Of a stretch of DNA of 64,000 nucleotides, positions 45,362 through 55,125 are shown in pieces; within the stretch, counting starts at the first letter, position 1, and every line of letters starts with the position of its first letter. The position numbers were made by a program, and so were the translations under genes. Source of the DNA: Neopestalotiopsis rosae (lineage: Eukaryota; Ascomycota; Sordariomycetes; Amphisphaeriales; Sporocadaceae); NCBI GenBank assembly GCA_023078685.1, contig JALGAS010000009.1, positions 1,612,001 through 1,676,000 of the forward strand. Direction: 5' to 3'. The notes below the pieces were generated by a model that saw nothing but the letters and a program-made list of their open reading frames with translations, had not been told where the DNA came from and ran no database searches.

Positions 45362-46980
45362 TCAGTCAATTGCCGCATACGAACAGTCACCGACTACTTT
45401 CTTGATCTCGGGGCCAAGACGATGCTCTATCCCCTCTACCAAAGGCCTCACAATATCGCCCAAGCCACAGCATAATCGACCTCCGCGTTGGTTTTTGCTA
45501 TACACGCCTGTTGGAGGTGCTTCCCGAAGAGCCCGGTATATCGCTGCGACGCTGTGCTTACTTGGGGTAGTCCGTACTTCATCAAATACACCAAACATGC
45601 GGAGATCCATCCACATGGCGCCAAGGACGCCATATCTGCAGGTCCGTGAACACCCAAGGCTTCCGCTTTCGTATCCTGCACGTAGCTGACGGAGTTCCGA
45701 ATCAATATAAGCTGTTACGTCTTCTATACCCTGTCTGATCTCGTCTGAAGTAGAATTAGCTCGCCCAAGAGTTACACTGTAGCCTATATGCCGCTTACCA
45801 AGAATCAAGTCAGAAATCGGAAAACCAAGATCGGCAAGCCCACCAACGGCGTCAACAATTGCTAGAGCCTTCAGTCTTGTTAGGCCCTCGTCATCGCTGA
45901 AAACATAAGAAATCCAAACTCGTAAAATCAAGTTGCGACAATATGCTGCAGGCCAAGATTCGCTTAGCCTCGCCATCCAAAGAGTCGTAAAGGGCTCAAC
46001 TGCTTCGTGAAATTCGAAATAATCGACAATAATTGCAATCTTGGCCAGCATTTCTAGTGAGACCCTGCGCGGGACATTTCGATTGCGGGTGTGGATGATA
46101 TTCAAGACGATGAGTAGTGCTTCGCGGTCCCAGTCCTCCAGTGTAATATGTATCAGTCCATCAGGATGCACCTCGTCGGCCCATGCCTCGCTCCGTAGAC
46201 GTCTTGATCTCTCGGAAGACAATTTCAAGTGCCACGACGAAATACGGAATGTGACCGGTGCTTCGATCCCATGAGACAGGGCATCGTCCTGCCCGGGATG
46301 AAGTTCTTCTAGTCTTGTATCCTCAGAGGGCAAAACACATTCGTTCATAGTGTTTTCTGGTAAAGGTTTCGATTGCGCACCGTCCTCGGAACTTCCCAAT
46401 CTGTTGAATATAGTAGATTGCCGTTCAGGCCACGGGGCGATTTGTTTGTCGGGATTCCTGAGTATCAATTTCATGTCACCGTCTGGGTCGAGTGTGTGGT
46501 CAAATATCGCTGCCATCTTGTCGATCCCTCATGGACATGTGATTCGTATGGCAGCTTCTTTGAAATACGCTCGGGCATGAATATGTACCGTAAGGAAGTC
46601 GTTTCGTTTGTGCACGGTTCTTCGTCTCTTTGATGATTCGCCTCTCCCTTCACTCGGATCAATCTGGTGGTGGCTTGTGAGTTGCTGGAGCGCTCTGCTG
46701 TCCTGTTCATCATTAGCTACAGCATATCGACGCCCCTATCGAAAAACTGATCGCGCTCAGTTGGCAAGTTGTGCGCCCGCTAGTGGCAATTTTGGCTTGA
46801 ATTTGGACGATGGCGACGAGAAGCGATCGAGGAAGGAGTCGAGAAAGGATGCGCCAGAGAAGTCCGCACCTGCGTAATGACTAGCAATCGTGGCGTATTT
46901 ACAGGCGCGCGGGTGCATCCCGCGCAATAGCTCAGTGGGGATATTTTTGCGGCCGGGAAGCGCCTAAGGTATTCACTTGG
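45117..46980 (-). repeat. Left arm of large inverted duplication
   Basis: It pairs with 48000-48940. Shared blocks include the CGCGCGGGTGCATCCCGCGC-type segment near 46910, the 5' half of the BTB gene, and the outer segment around 45120-45272. The right arm lacks the 45273-46196 interval. Confidence 0.85.
45362..46516 (-). CDS. BTB/POZ-like domain protein
   Basis: Single exon, 384 residues. DPDGDMKLIL at ~10-20, then after an acidic linker FRISSWHLKLSSERSRRL at ~88-105 and LIHITLEDWDREALLIVLNI at ~120-140. These are the strand/helix signatures of fungal BTB proteins, followed by VSLEMLAKIAIIVDYFEFHE. The C-terminal half is a helical region with a Cys-rich patch (SLGCSRTCRYGVLG). Such proteins often act as adaptors for cullin-3 ligases or as dimerising scaffolds, but no partner can be named. 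The start is fixed by the ATG at 46516, which is also conserved in the duplicated copy. This is the intact copy of an inverted duplication; the other (48471-48953) is truncated. Confidence 0.75.
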   Translation of the reverse strand: MAAIFDHTLDPDGDMKLILRNPDKQIAPWPERQSTIFNRLGSSEDGAQSKPLPENTMNECVLPSEDTRLEELHPGQDDALSHGIEAPVTFRISSWHLKLSSERSRRLRSEAWADEVHPDGLIHITLEDWDREALLIVLNIIHTRNRNVPRRVSLEMLAKIAIIVDYFEFHEAVEPFTTLWMARLSESWPAAYCRNLILRVWISYVFSDDEGLTRLKALAIVDAVGGLADLGFPISDLILGKRHIGYSVTLGRANSTSDEIRQGIEDVTAYIDSELRQLRAGYESGSLGCSRTCRYGVLGAMWMDLRMFGVFDEVRTTPSKHSVAAIYRALREAPPTGVYSKNQRGGRLCCGLGDIVRPLVEGIEHRLGPEIKKVVGDCSYAAID

Positions 46981-47999
46981 GACGTTCTAGTGTATGGCAT
47001 ATTGAACAGGCTAACCACAGCCACTAAATATGTAACTAGGCATACATAACTCAAACAGATTCATTGCCGTTCAGAGTGGCATATCCGGACACAAGGCTGA
47101 TTGGTTACACAAGCCGACAGTCCCTTATGTAATACATCCCTGCTAGAGACCGAATCTCGAGCATTTTGTGAGTGAATTCGACCGACTCCGGCGCCTCTAC
47201 TCAATTTCCTGGAGTCTGCGCCGACTGCTTGCCGACGGAGCCGAAATCAACCACTGTTAGGACTGGCCCCGTCAAAGCCACGCCAATTGCAGCTCCAAGG
47301 GCTATCGATACCCTGCCATTTCTCATTTCTGTCTTATACAGCAAAACATTGCATGCGATTCTGGATCTGAGCAGCAAGGGCTGAAATGGTGCCCAGAAAC
47401 AAACATGGCTCCACCAGAAGTACTGTAGCACGACCTGAATTTGAGCGCAAAGATCGATCCGTTCCTGGCTCTAGTTCTCTAGTCCGGGTACAGATGACTA
47501 CAGTAACCCACACACTCACTAGTCAACGAAGAGAAACAGACGAAAACCTCGACGTCGTCCCTGCTCGGTCGGATGCAAGGGCTAGGGAGACTGGTCACCC
47601 ATGTAAAGAGTTGCGGCAGCTCTCCCTACTAACCAGTACCTGCATGTTCCTGACTATTCGATGCAAACATGTCATTTTGTACTGCATGCCAGGCTCGGTC
47701 GTCGCTTACATAGCTCTGGCATTCCTCCCTTTCCACGTACTCTTCCAAGTGGGGTGTTCCTGCACTGTCAGCCAAAATATTTCACAGTGGGCAACGCTTA
47801 CGCGCAATCTCTTGCAAAACTAAAACTTGGTTGAAATAGCATGGGGAGAGTCAGCAGGATAAGCGATACAAACCCCATGGCGGCCCGAGCATAGCCTACA
47901 TTTCAACTCAACTAAGCCTATCCTGGCGGAGCCGCTCCCCGCTGCAAAACAAACCCCATTTCCGTACCGCCTAAATTAACGCGTTCGCGAACTTCATTC
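46981..47999. other. Unique spacer between inverted-repeat arms
   Basis: About 1 kb with no homology to either arm. The longest frame (47386-47823, +) shows no recognisable domain or convincing coding features, so I do not call a gene. Confidence 0.45.
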
Positions 48000-48940
48000 C
48001 AAGTGAATACCTTAGGCGCTTCCCGGCCGCAAAAATATCCCCACTGAGCTATTGCGCGGGATGCACCCGCGCGCCTGTAAATACGCCACGATTGCTAGTC
48101 ATTACGCAGGTGCGGACTTCTCTGGCGCATCCTTTGAAACGCTCTTGACTCCTTCCTCGATCGCTTCTCGTCGCCATGGTCCAAATTCAAGCCAAAATTG
48201 CCACTAGCGGGTGCACAACTTGTCAACTGAGCGCGGTCAGGGTTTCGATAGGGGCTTCGATATGCTGTAGTTAATGATGAACAGGACAACAGAGCGTTCC
48301 AGCAACTCACAAGCCACCACCAGATCGATCCGAGTGAAGGGAGAGGCGAATCATCAAAGAGACGAAGAACCGTGCACAAACGAAACGACTTCCTTACGGT
48401 ACATATTCATGCCCGAGCGTATTTCAAAGAAGCTGCCATACGAATCACATGTCCACGAGAGATCGACAAGATGGCAGCGATATTTGACCACATACTCGAC
48501 CCAGACGGTGACATGAAATTGATACTCAGGAATCCCGACAAACAATTTGCCGCGTGGCCTGAACGGCAATCTACTATATTCAACAGATTGGGATGTTTCG
48601 AGGACGGTGCGCAATCGAACCCTTTACCAGAAAACACTATGAACGACCGTGTTTTACCCTCTGAAGATACAAGATCAGAAGAACTCCATCTCAGGCAGGA
48701 CGATGCCCTGTCTCACGGGATCGAAGCACCGGTCACATTCCGTATTTCGTCGCGGCACTTGAAATTGTCTCTCGAGAGACGTTTAATCAAGTTTTGCCTG
48801 GCCGAAAGGCATTGCAAGCTTCACGATCTATTTCCGATAGCCGGAGCTAGGATTCCTGAAACCTGTTTGCAGGTTGTCGATCCACAAATGGAGTTCGTCG
48901 GCTCGACGATGAGATCCGGCACCAGCGAAGTGGTATGGGA
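48000..48940 (+). repeat. Right arm of large inverted duplication, with internal deletion
   Basis: It matches the left arm from the edge at AAGTGAATACCTTAGGCGCT inward, then jumps at about 48777 from the BTB coding region directly to sequence matching 45272 and below. This is consistent with loss of 924 bp between two AGACGTCTT sites. Confidence 0.85.
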
Positions 48941-48953
48941 TATGCAAATCTAA
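48471..48953 (+). pseudogene. Truncated BTB gene copy
   Basis: 160 codons from the ATG at 48471. The first ~100 residues match the intact BTB protein closely (DPDGDMKLILRNPDKQ, FRISSRHLKLSLER). After that, the frame continues into sequence derived from the 3' flank of the intact copy, so the helical BTB core and C-terminal half are gone. This results from the deletion at the AGACGTCT direct repeats. The product, if made, could not form a normal BTB fold. Confidence 0.8.
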
Positions 48954-49674
48954 ACGCCCAGCTGACGTCGCATATTGTCCGATAATTCACGGGAGGCCCA
49001 TTTGTATGCTCTCGACCTGCATTATGAGTGCATATATTTGTTTGGGGAGAACTCGGCGCAAGATGCGACGGCTTTTTGTGCTGCTGAATAAGATATAATA
49101 AAGGCTATAGTGATGAGGACGTACAGCATCTGAATAGCTTACAATAGACGCAATAGAGTAGTGCAAAAATGCGCAGATCAGCCAAAATTTACCGTACCAG
49201 AAACCCATATTTTCAACGAGTTGAGAGACTAGGGCTTTCTCGTACAGGAGCGGAATCGCCTTGCTCATATTCCGCCGTATCTTTACCCCGCGGGATTGGA
49301 CCTCCACGATGTTGTTCTGCTCATAAACCATATGTTGTCGAACTACAACGACGATCCGAACTACGTTTTCTCACTGCATTTTCTTATTTCCCAAGTTCTC
49401 CTGCATTGCGCCTCGAGATCCAAGCGAGTTTAGCAAATGGATATTCTCAGCACCTGCATGCAAACGGTTCATTTGCGCCACGGCCAATCAGGCATAGCCA
49501 CGCTGTGTAGACCACAAAGGCTAGCTAGTTTGCAGCAGCTAAAACTTTCGGGCACCTATATATTTCCATTCCAGCTCATTCGGCGGGTCCTGGGCTGGGT
49601 AAATAATTTACGTCAATTCATCTTGTCGTTGATTGACATGCTCATCATTTCCCAATCTTTCTATAATCGTTACG
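48954..49674. other. Intergenic, no supported gene
   Basis: Only short frames occur. It precedes the hybrid-binding-domain gene and likely includes its promoter. Confidence 0.4.
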
Positions 49675-50365
49675 ATGGGCTCTAAACAGGTTAAGAACAA
49701 GGAGTTCTATGCCATTCTGAAGGGCCGGGTCGACAAACCTACTATATTTTCATCCTGGTATCATATTCGACTGACGTATGCACATTCAGAGAGATAGCTA
49801 ATTGGTTTTGGTAGGGGCGATGCGCATCCTCGTGTGACAGGATGCGACTCCATATACAAAGGCTTTCGTACGCTCGAAGAGTCAAGAGCCTATCTGAACG
49901 AAAAAGGAGCATCAGAATATCAAGAAATCCTCAAGGACGGAGCTGGTGAGACAACTCCGTTTCGGAACAGTGAAGGATTCTACGCTGTTGCCTATGGTGG
50001 ACGCCCTGGTATATACAACTGCTGGTGGTATGATCTGCGCTTGCTACCTCTTACTACATCATGCTCATTGCTTTAGTGGAGATGAAGGCTCAAAACTTCA
50101 GGTTGAAAATATGTCTGGTGCTTGTTACAAGACGTTTCGGACGCGGGCCCAGGCAGAGGCTTTCATCGAAGACTGGAAAGAATCCTTCTCTGATGTGTGT
50201 AGGCGAGCATTGAAGCAAATGATGGATCGAGGGTACAGACCAAATAACATGAAGCTCCAGCTTGAAGCGATTCTTTCCAGGAGTCCGCCACTGACTCAAG
50301 TTGTAGAGGATTCAGAAAACCTAGGGGTCGATGGACTATCTTTGGAGGAGCGAGAAGAGTATTGA
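49675..50365 (+). CDS. Protein with two tandem RNase H1 N-terminal (hybrid-binding) domains
   Basis: Three exons: 49675-49757, 49815-50027 and 50077-50365, with introns GTATCA..TTGGTAG (57 nt) and GTATGA..CTTTAG (49 nt), both phase 2. The product is 194 residues. Each domain shows the RNase H1 HBD / viroplasmin-like pattern. Domain 1 is FYAILKGRVDKPTIFSSW, VTGCDSIYKGFRTLEESRAY. Domain 2 is FYAVAYGGRPGIYNCW, then VENMSGACYKTFRTRAQAEA. The conserved Y-A-V, G-x-x-x-x-I-Y, S-W and F-K-x-F/T-x-x-E-A positions are present. Splicing rebuilds both domains across the joins, which strongly supports the exon model. There is no RNase H catalytic domain. By family it should bind RNA:DNA hybrids or dsRNA; its role is unknown. 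The C-terminal ~75 residues are helical and acidic. Confidence 0.8.
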
Positions 50366-50614
50366 TTAATACATACATTTCACCTAGGGCGTATGCTGGT
50401 CCGGAAATTACATAATTCGCCCCGTCAAGCACTACTGTCGATGACGTTCATACACAAATATAGATCATATCTTTTGATTCCAGCCTTTTATTAAAGTGGC
50501 AACGACCTCATTGAGTGTATTTGTTTGTGTGAGTGTGTATGTGTTTCCTCCCTTGGAAAGAGGGCTTGGGAGTTGGGGTTTGGCATGATCAGCAGGTACA
50601 AGCTTCTTTCGGAA

Positions 50615-50905
50615 TCATGGCTCTCTCCGCCTGTTCGTGACGTATTGGTGAAGACGACAGAAGTCCCATTGCACGACGCCAGGGAATTGACCGACAGGTA
50701 CGCTGACAACGATATCTCCGAGCCGTACTTTGAGCGGGACACCACCACCGATGTCGACTATCAGCCCGAATCGGACGGCCGGAAAGGCGCCAACCATATG
50801 GGTCGCAACAGTTACAGCCGAACTGGTGTCGATCTTGCCCTTCGGCAAACAGGCAATTACAATATTGTGGCCATGGATTGAGCCGAGCGTGTAGGACTTC
50901 GGGCA
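50615..50905 (-). pseudogene. PNP_UDP domain relic
   Basis: The minus strand encodes ~95 residues of a nucleoside-phosphorylase-like domain: YTLGSIHGHNIVIACLPKGK, ATHMVGAFPAVRFGLIV, IGGGVPLKVRLGDIVVS, then PVGQFPGVVQWDF. These are the central strands of the fungal PNP_UDP effector type that is common at the N-terminus of NLRs. The N-terminal quarter and everything after WDF are missing and the frame ends in unrelated residues. It is therefore an isolated fragment. It differs clearly from the intact PNP_UDP gene at 53476-54720, so it is not a recent copy of it. Confidence 0.7.
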
Positions 50906-51360
50906 TTGAGTGGTTTCGAGAGGTTCGGGTGTCGCTCTTCAAGCATTGCGATTGCGGCTGTTTGCTCCTTAGGTAAGGCGCAAATCCATCCGACTGTGTA
51001 GGCATCGTGCGTGCGCGGGTGCGTCGCCATCGTGGGCTTGTCGGTGAGAGTGCATTCGGCGGTTGTTGATGGCTAGTGACGACTCAAGTTGAACTCCGGT
51101 GCTATGGCCAGGCAGTCAGGTCAAGAGTTGAGGGAGGTCCTACACAGCCTCGCGGGCTGACTTCGCGGCGCTTGGTGATGCGCCAATGTCGGTGATTGGC
51201 CAGCAGTGTGCATGTCGACTGTGGGCGGCGTTGAGTCGAATATGATCTGCTCGATCACAAAGCTACGCGACTTCTATTTCGTTCATTGAGACAATAGGTG
51301 TTGAAATAAAGCTCTCATGAAGACGTTGAATCACGCAGGTGTAAGCATTTCGTCGTATTA

Positions 51361-51907
51361 CAGGCACCATCAAAATTGGCTTGTCTTTGAGTACGGACGA
51401 TCCATTTTCTGCTCTGACCTCCCACCTCAGCTAGACCCACTTAACCTTAGTACTGTCATCCATCAGTACTTCAGTCGGCCAAGATCGGCTCTGGTCAAAG
51501 TATTGTTGGGCTGACAATACTGTACAAGATTATTTGTTACAGAGAATCAAAATCCGGTTCTTCTTGTAGTCCCTGCTTACTTTGCGTGATTCGTTACGTA
51601 AAATGTATGCGAAACATTCTTTAAGTCGTAGGTCCCCCTTCCCCCCTTTTCAGTCGAACAACTGCCGTGATGCCAATTTCGAGAGCACTGTACAAGCAGG
51701 GAATAGAAGAATTGTCGACTAATATAGGGATGACAAGCAAATTTCTACTGTCAACTTGAGTGCCGTCGGCTCGCCGAAGTACTCATTGATGACAGTACCA
51801 AGTGGGTCTGGCTGATGTACATGAATGCCAGCGCCGGATATGGATCGTTCGTGCTCAAAGACAAGAGAAACGAGACGAGAAAAAGAGGCCGGTTTTGATT
51901 GTCTCTG
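51361..51907. mobile_element. MITE-related element, rearranged copy
   Basis: The left end CAGGCACCATCAAAATTGGC follows a TA. The right end, reversed and complemented, reads CAGAGACAATCAAAACCGGC. Inner arms with GACGATCCAT and the CAGAC/CTAGACCCACTT blocks match the 9.44 kb element. An extra TIR-like end (CAGAGAATCAAAATCCGG, 51540, after a TA) lies inside, suggesting a nested or recombined insertion. Confidence 0.55.
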
Positions 51908-52140
51908 TGGTACATGTATTCTGCTTCGTTCGAAAAAGCATGTTACATGAATGGAGCTTCTTGAGCCAATGCTAGAACTGTCGTCGAAGCGCGGGATCCG
52001 TGCATCATCGTCGTTTGTGTTGCTTTCTTGTTGCGAGGGCCATGTTCCGGCAGTTTGGTACACTAGAGGCAGGAATGTCAGGAAAGCTCCGCGACAACGA
52101 GATACACAATCCGGAACAAGACACCCTTGTTGTCTGTAGG

Positions 52141-52305
52141 ACAGAAGAGTATCCCAAAAGAGTATCCCAAAAGAGTATCCCAAAAGAGTATCCCAAAAGA
52201 GTATCCCATCACGAGAGAGTATCCCATCACAGAAGAGTATCCCAATACAGAAGATTATCCTAACACAGAAGAGTAGCCCAGATATGTAAGTAGGACAGAA
52301 GAGTA
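52141..52305. repeat. Minisatellite, ~13 bp unit AGAGTATCCCAAA
   Basis: Four near-perfect units are followed by degenerate AGAGTATCCCATCAC and GAAGAGTATCCC variants. Related units in inverse orientation (GGGATAxTCTTCTG) occur at 52410-52500 and again at 29560-29635. Confidence 0.8.
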
Positions 52306-53475
52306 CGTTGAGATTGTGCCATTCTTAAATGATAATTATGTTCTATTCAGTCGTCGTATTTCGTGAAGACGTCCGCTCGAGACTGTTAGAGGCGGAGTGG
52401 TTGTTGTCGAGATACTCTTCTGTATTGGGATAGTCTTCTGTGCTGGGATATTCTTCTGGGATATTCTACTGGTACACTCTTCTGGTCCGGGATACCGCAT
52501 GTTGCGCTAGAATCACCATCACCAGCAGGCAGTCAAGACTGCCTGGCGACGCGGAGGATAGCAATTAGGATGACACAGAGTCGAGGTACAAACTCAGTCC
52601 GGAAATCGTCAAGGATTGCTGCCATGAGAGCCTCGAAATAAGCTAGTCCGTACATCGTTCGTAAAGGGACTAGACAACCGAAGCGCATAGCTTCTAAGAA
52701 GAACAGAAAGCTCGTGAAGTAGTAAGATTGGGAGAAATGGATGAACCTTTAGTGAAAGACACAGTTTACCAGTAATCCTAAGCTCATACATGCTTCCTGA
52801 TTCCGGAGGTGTGACAGGGGCTCGGTGATATGTCTCACATGAGGAAGACAAGAAAGTTGCAGTACTGTAATAACACCGTCGTCTTGCACCTGCTAACGTG
52901 GCTATTCCGACGGCAGGGGCTAGAAATGCTTGTAGCTCCGGCGGCCTGCAGGTACGGAGTCGACAATTATCGAGGACTTCGCGACAAGAAAATGCTTCGC
53001 TTATATTCTGCGCGAGCGTCGGCTTCTACGATTAGAAGGGCGGGCTCATACCCTATAGTAGGGCGGCCTGCGCAGCTACCTTCTCCCATCGATCTAGCCA
53101 ATAGATTGCAATCCTAAGCGGATCAAACCCCTACTCAACTCCGGCGATTTCCCAACGAATCAACAATATCAGGATACGCGTCCGAGTAAGAGGACTTCGA
53201 GTCGAGCACAATATCTAATGGTGCTTCTATCAAAACATCCGCAAATTTGCGAGATACCATTCTCTACCCACCTGAGCTTCTGAAGAAGAACAACGTTTTA
53301 CCATCAATCATGGAAGTCTCTGCAATATTCTCAAATTCTAGGATTCTACGATCCGATCATGGCGCACGAACTCTCGATGCAGCAACGACAAAATGTGCAT
53401 TGATTAAAAACCAATGCTCCTCTTCTGGCAGTCTAGCACTACACCGTATCATTTTGGCTTGGTTCAGCACATCAC

Positions 53476-54720
53476 CTAGCCGAAGGTATAGGTTCCACCT
53501 GTCATGGATGATCCAGCAACTACATTGCGCCCATTGATCGGCCCATTGAATACGGATCGCGGCATATTCGCCGGCTCCTGGCCATTCTGCACAATTCCTG
53601 GGTTTTCTTTCGAGGATACTATTTCCAGTCTCTTAGAAATCATGTCCTTATCCGTCTGAGTATAGCGCTCGAGAATCGCCTTGGTCGTCGCTGCCGCCGT
53701 AGCGGCTGCGAAATTCTGCCAACCCTTATTCTTATGACAATCAGCATAATCGCACACGCCCTTCACCACAATGCAGGGCACTTCGTCCCAGACTCCAGCC
53801 CCTTCCATCTCAAAGGCGATGACATTCTCTTGTTGAGCAATATTGTCCCGGTGCATAGCCGATTTGATCACAGTGTCCCCGGATGCGATAGACCCAATAT
53901 GGATGTTGGGTTGCTGCATAACCGTATTGCTTGCTGCTTGCTCTTTCTGCCTCTCATTGAGTCGATCCCGACGCACGAGATGAGTTTCATCGCACCCTAG
54001 AGCGGTGCACGACGAACTAATGGCCAAGTCACAGACGGGATCTGCGTCCTGAACGCATTCGCGGCAGATACACGCAACCTGGAGATGATGTTTATGGCGA
54101 TAGTTCGGCTCAAAAAGCTTATCTTGAGCGGTCCCAGGGTAGCTGTATTTATCTTTGCCAATGCGCTTCTTTGAAGCTGCCTTGGCTTGCAATCGTTCGA
54201 GACAACAAGCCGTTCGGGTTTCGAGCCTTTCCATCCCGCGATCAGTCCGAAATAGGGCAATAAGACCTCGCACGTCTTTGTTTGGGCGGCCAAGATTGTC
54301 TTCGACAGTATCTTTGCGCTGACACTTGTCGGAATACTGTCTTCCGAAATCGTACTGAACGACCGAACTGCTGATGATGACATCGCCAAGCAAGACTTCC
54401 CCGTGCTGACCAGTCGGAACACCACCGCAGACGCCGACAATGAGGGCAAGCCTCAAGGCACGATAGCTGGAACGCATGCTAGCAGCTACGCTTGCAGCGT
54501 TCACCTTGCCCATATGTGGTAAGAGGGCTAGGACGACATCGTAGTTGCCTATCCGGCCAACGGTATAGTGATTGGGATCTCCACTAGCTTTGCCGTACTT
54601 GTCTTCGTCGTCGTCCCAAAATTCGTCGAAGACAAGGGAGACAGCATTGTACTCCGTTTGCAATGCGCAGATTATCGCCACGCTGAAGCTATCGCGGTCG
54701 GAAGGCGATTTGAAAGACAT
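53476..54720 (-). CDS. PNP_UDP effector with C-terminal amyloid-type signalling motif
   Basis: Single exon, 414 residues. Residues ~10-350 form a nucleoside-phosphorylase-like domain of the fungal incompatibility type: FSVAIICALQTEYNAV, GRIGNYDVVLALLPHMGK, RLALIVGVCGGVPTG, LLGDVIISSSVVQYDFGRQY, a Cys/His-rich insert (CICRECVQDADPVC), IHIGSIASGDTVIKS, VIAFEMEGAGVWD and VVKGVCDYAD. A Ser/Asn-rich linker leads to the extreme C-terminus (~388-414), VFNGPINGRNVVAGSSMTGG followed by TYTFG. This has the length and G-x-I-x-G-R-N-V-x-A layout also present at the N-terminus of the divergently transcribed NLR. By family such an effector acts after amyloid templating by the NLR. The PNP substrate is unknown and catalysis is not proven. 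It shares a ~405 bp promoter with the NLR. Confidence 0.88.
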   Translation of the reverse strand: MSFKSPSDRDSFSVAIICALQTEYNAVSLVFDEFWDDDEDKYGKASGDPNHYTVGRIGNYDVVLALLPHMGKVNAASVAASMRSSYRALRLALIVGVCGGVPTGQHGEVLLGDVIISSSVVQYDFGRQYSDKCQRKDTVEDNLGRPNKDVRGLIALFRTDRGMERLETRTACCLERLQAKAASKKRIGKDKYSYPGTAQDKLFEPNYRHKHHLQVACICRECVQDADPVCDLAISSSCTALGCDETHLVRRDRLNERQKEQAASNTVMQQPNIHIGSIASGDTVIKSAMHRDNIAQQENVIAFEMEGAGVWDEVPCIVVKGVCDYADCHKNKGWQNFAAATAAATTKAILERYTQTDKDMISKRLEIVSSKENPGIVQNGQEPANMPRSVFNGPINGRNVVAGSSMTGGTYTFG

Positions 54721-55125
54721 ACTGGAATTAAGCCGATAAATAGCTCATAGGTGGGTGACTGAGACGCGCTGCTGTCTGCTCTATGTATTGCAAGTTCAAG
54801 AGGTGACTGGCATGCCACCACTGCTCCTGGGCACACATGGTAGAGAATAGAATCAGCGTTGCTTACCTGTCGGGCGGTGGCGCTGCGTGTTAATGCGGGG
54901 TTCGCTACCAAGCCAAGGACTTCAGCTGGACAACGCTGGCGGACGCAGCCAACGAGCAAAGCCTTGCGCATACGGAATGAAGGACCTCTTCATTACAACA
55001 ATCGATCTGGGATTTGTAGTAGACAACAATTCTCGTTGTATCGTGGAGCAAAACTGCGTATTACAACTCTCCGCTGTCAAGAAGATTGGTCGCGTACCCC
55101 ACCTTCGATCGAAATAAGATTACAC
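54721..55125. promoter_or_regulatory. Shared divergent promoter of PNP effector and NLR4
   Basis: The two start codons face away from each other across ~405 bp. No other gene fits in between. The arrangement would allow joint expression of effector and receptor. No specific operator motif was identified. Confidence 0.55.

Larger units (their letters stand above)
50909..53475. other. Gene-free region with MITE copy and minisatellites
   Basis: It holds a MITE-related copy (51361-51907) and GAGTATCCC-type minisatellite units (52141-52305, and inverted units at ~52410-52500). A frame at 52830-53117 has no recognisable features. No gene could be supported. Confidence 0.45.

Noticed and set aside
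47386..47823. 145-codon frame in the spacer of the BTB inverted repeat
   Set aside because: No recognisable domain, unusual composition and no conservation signal; probably chance.
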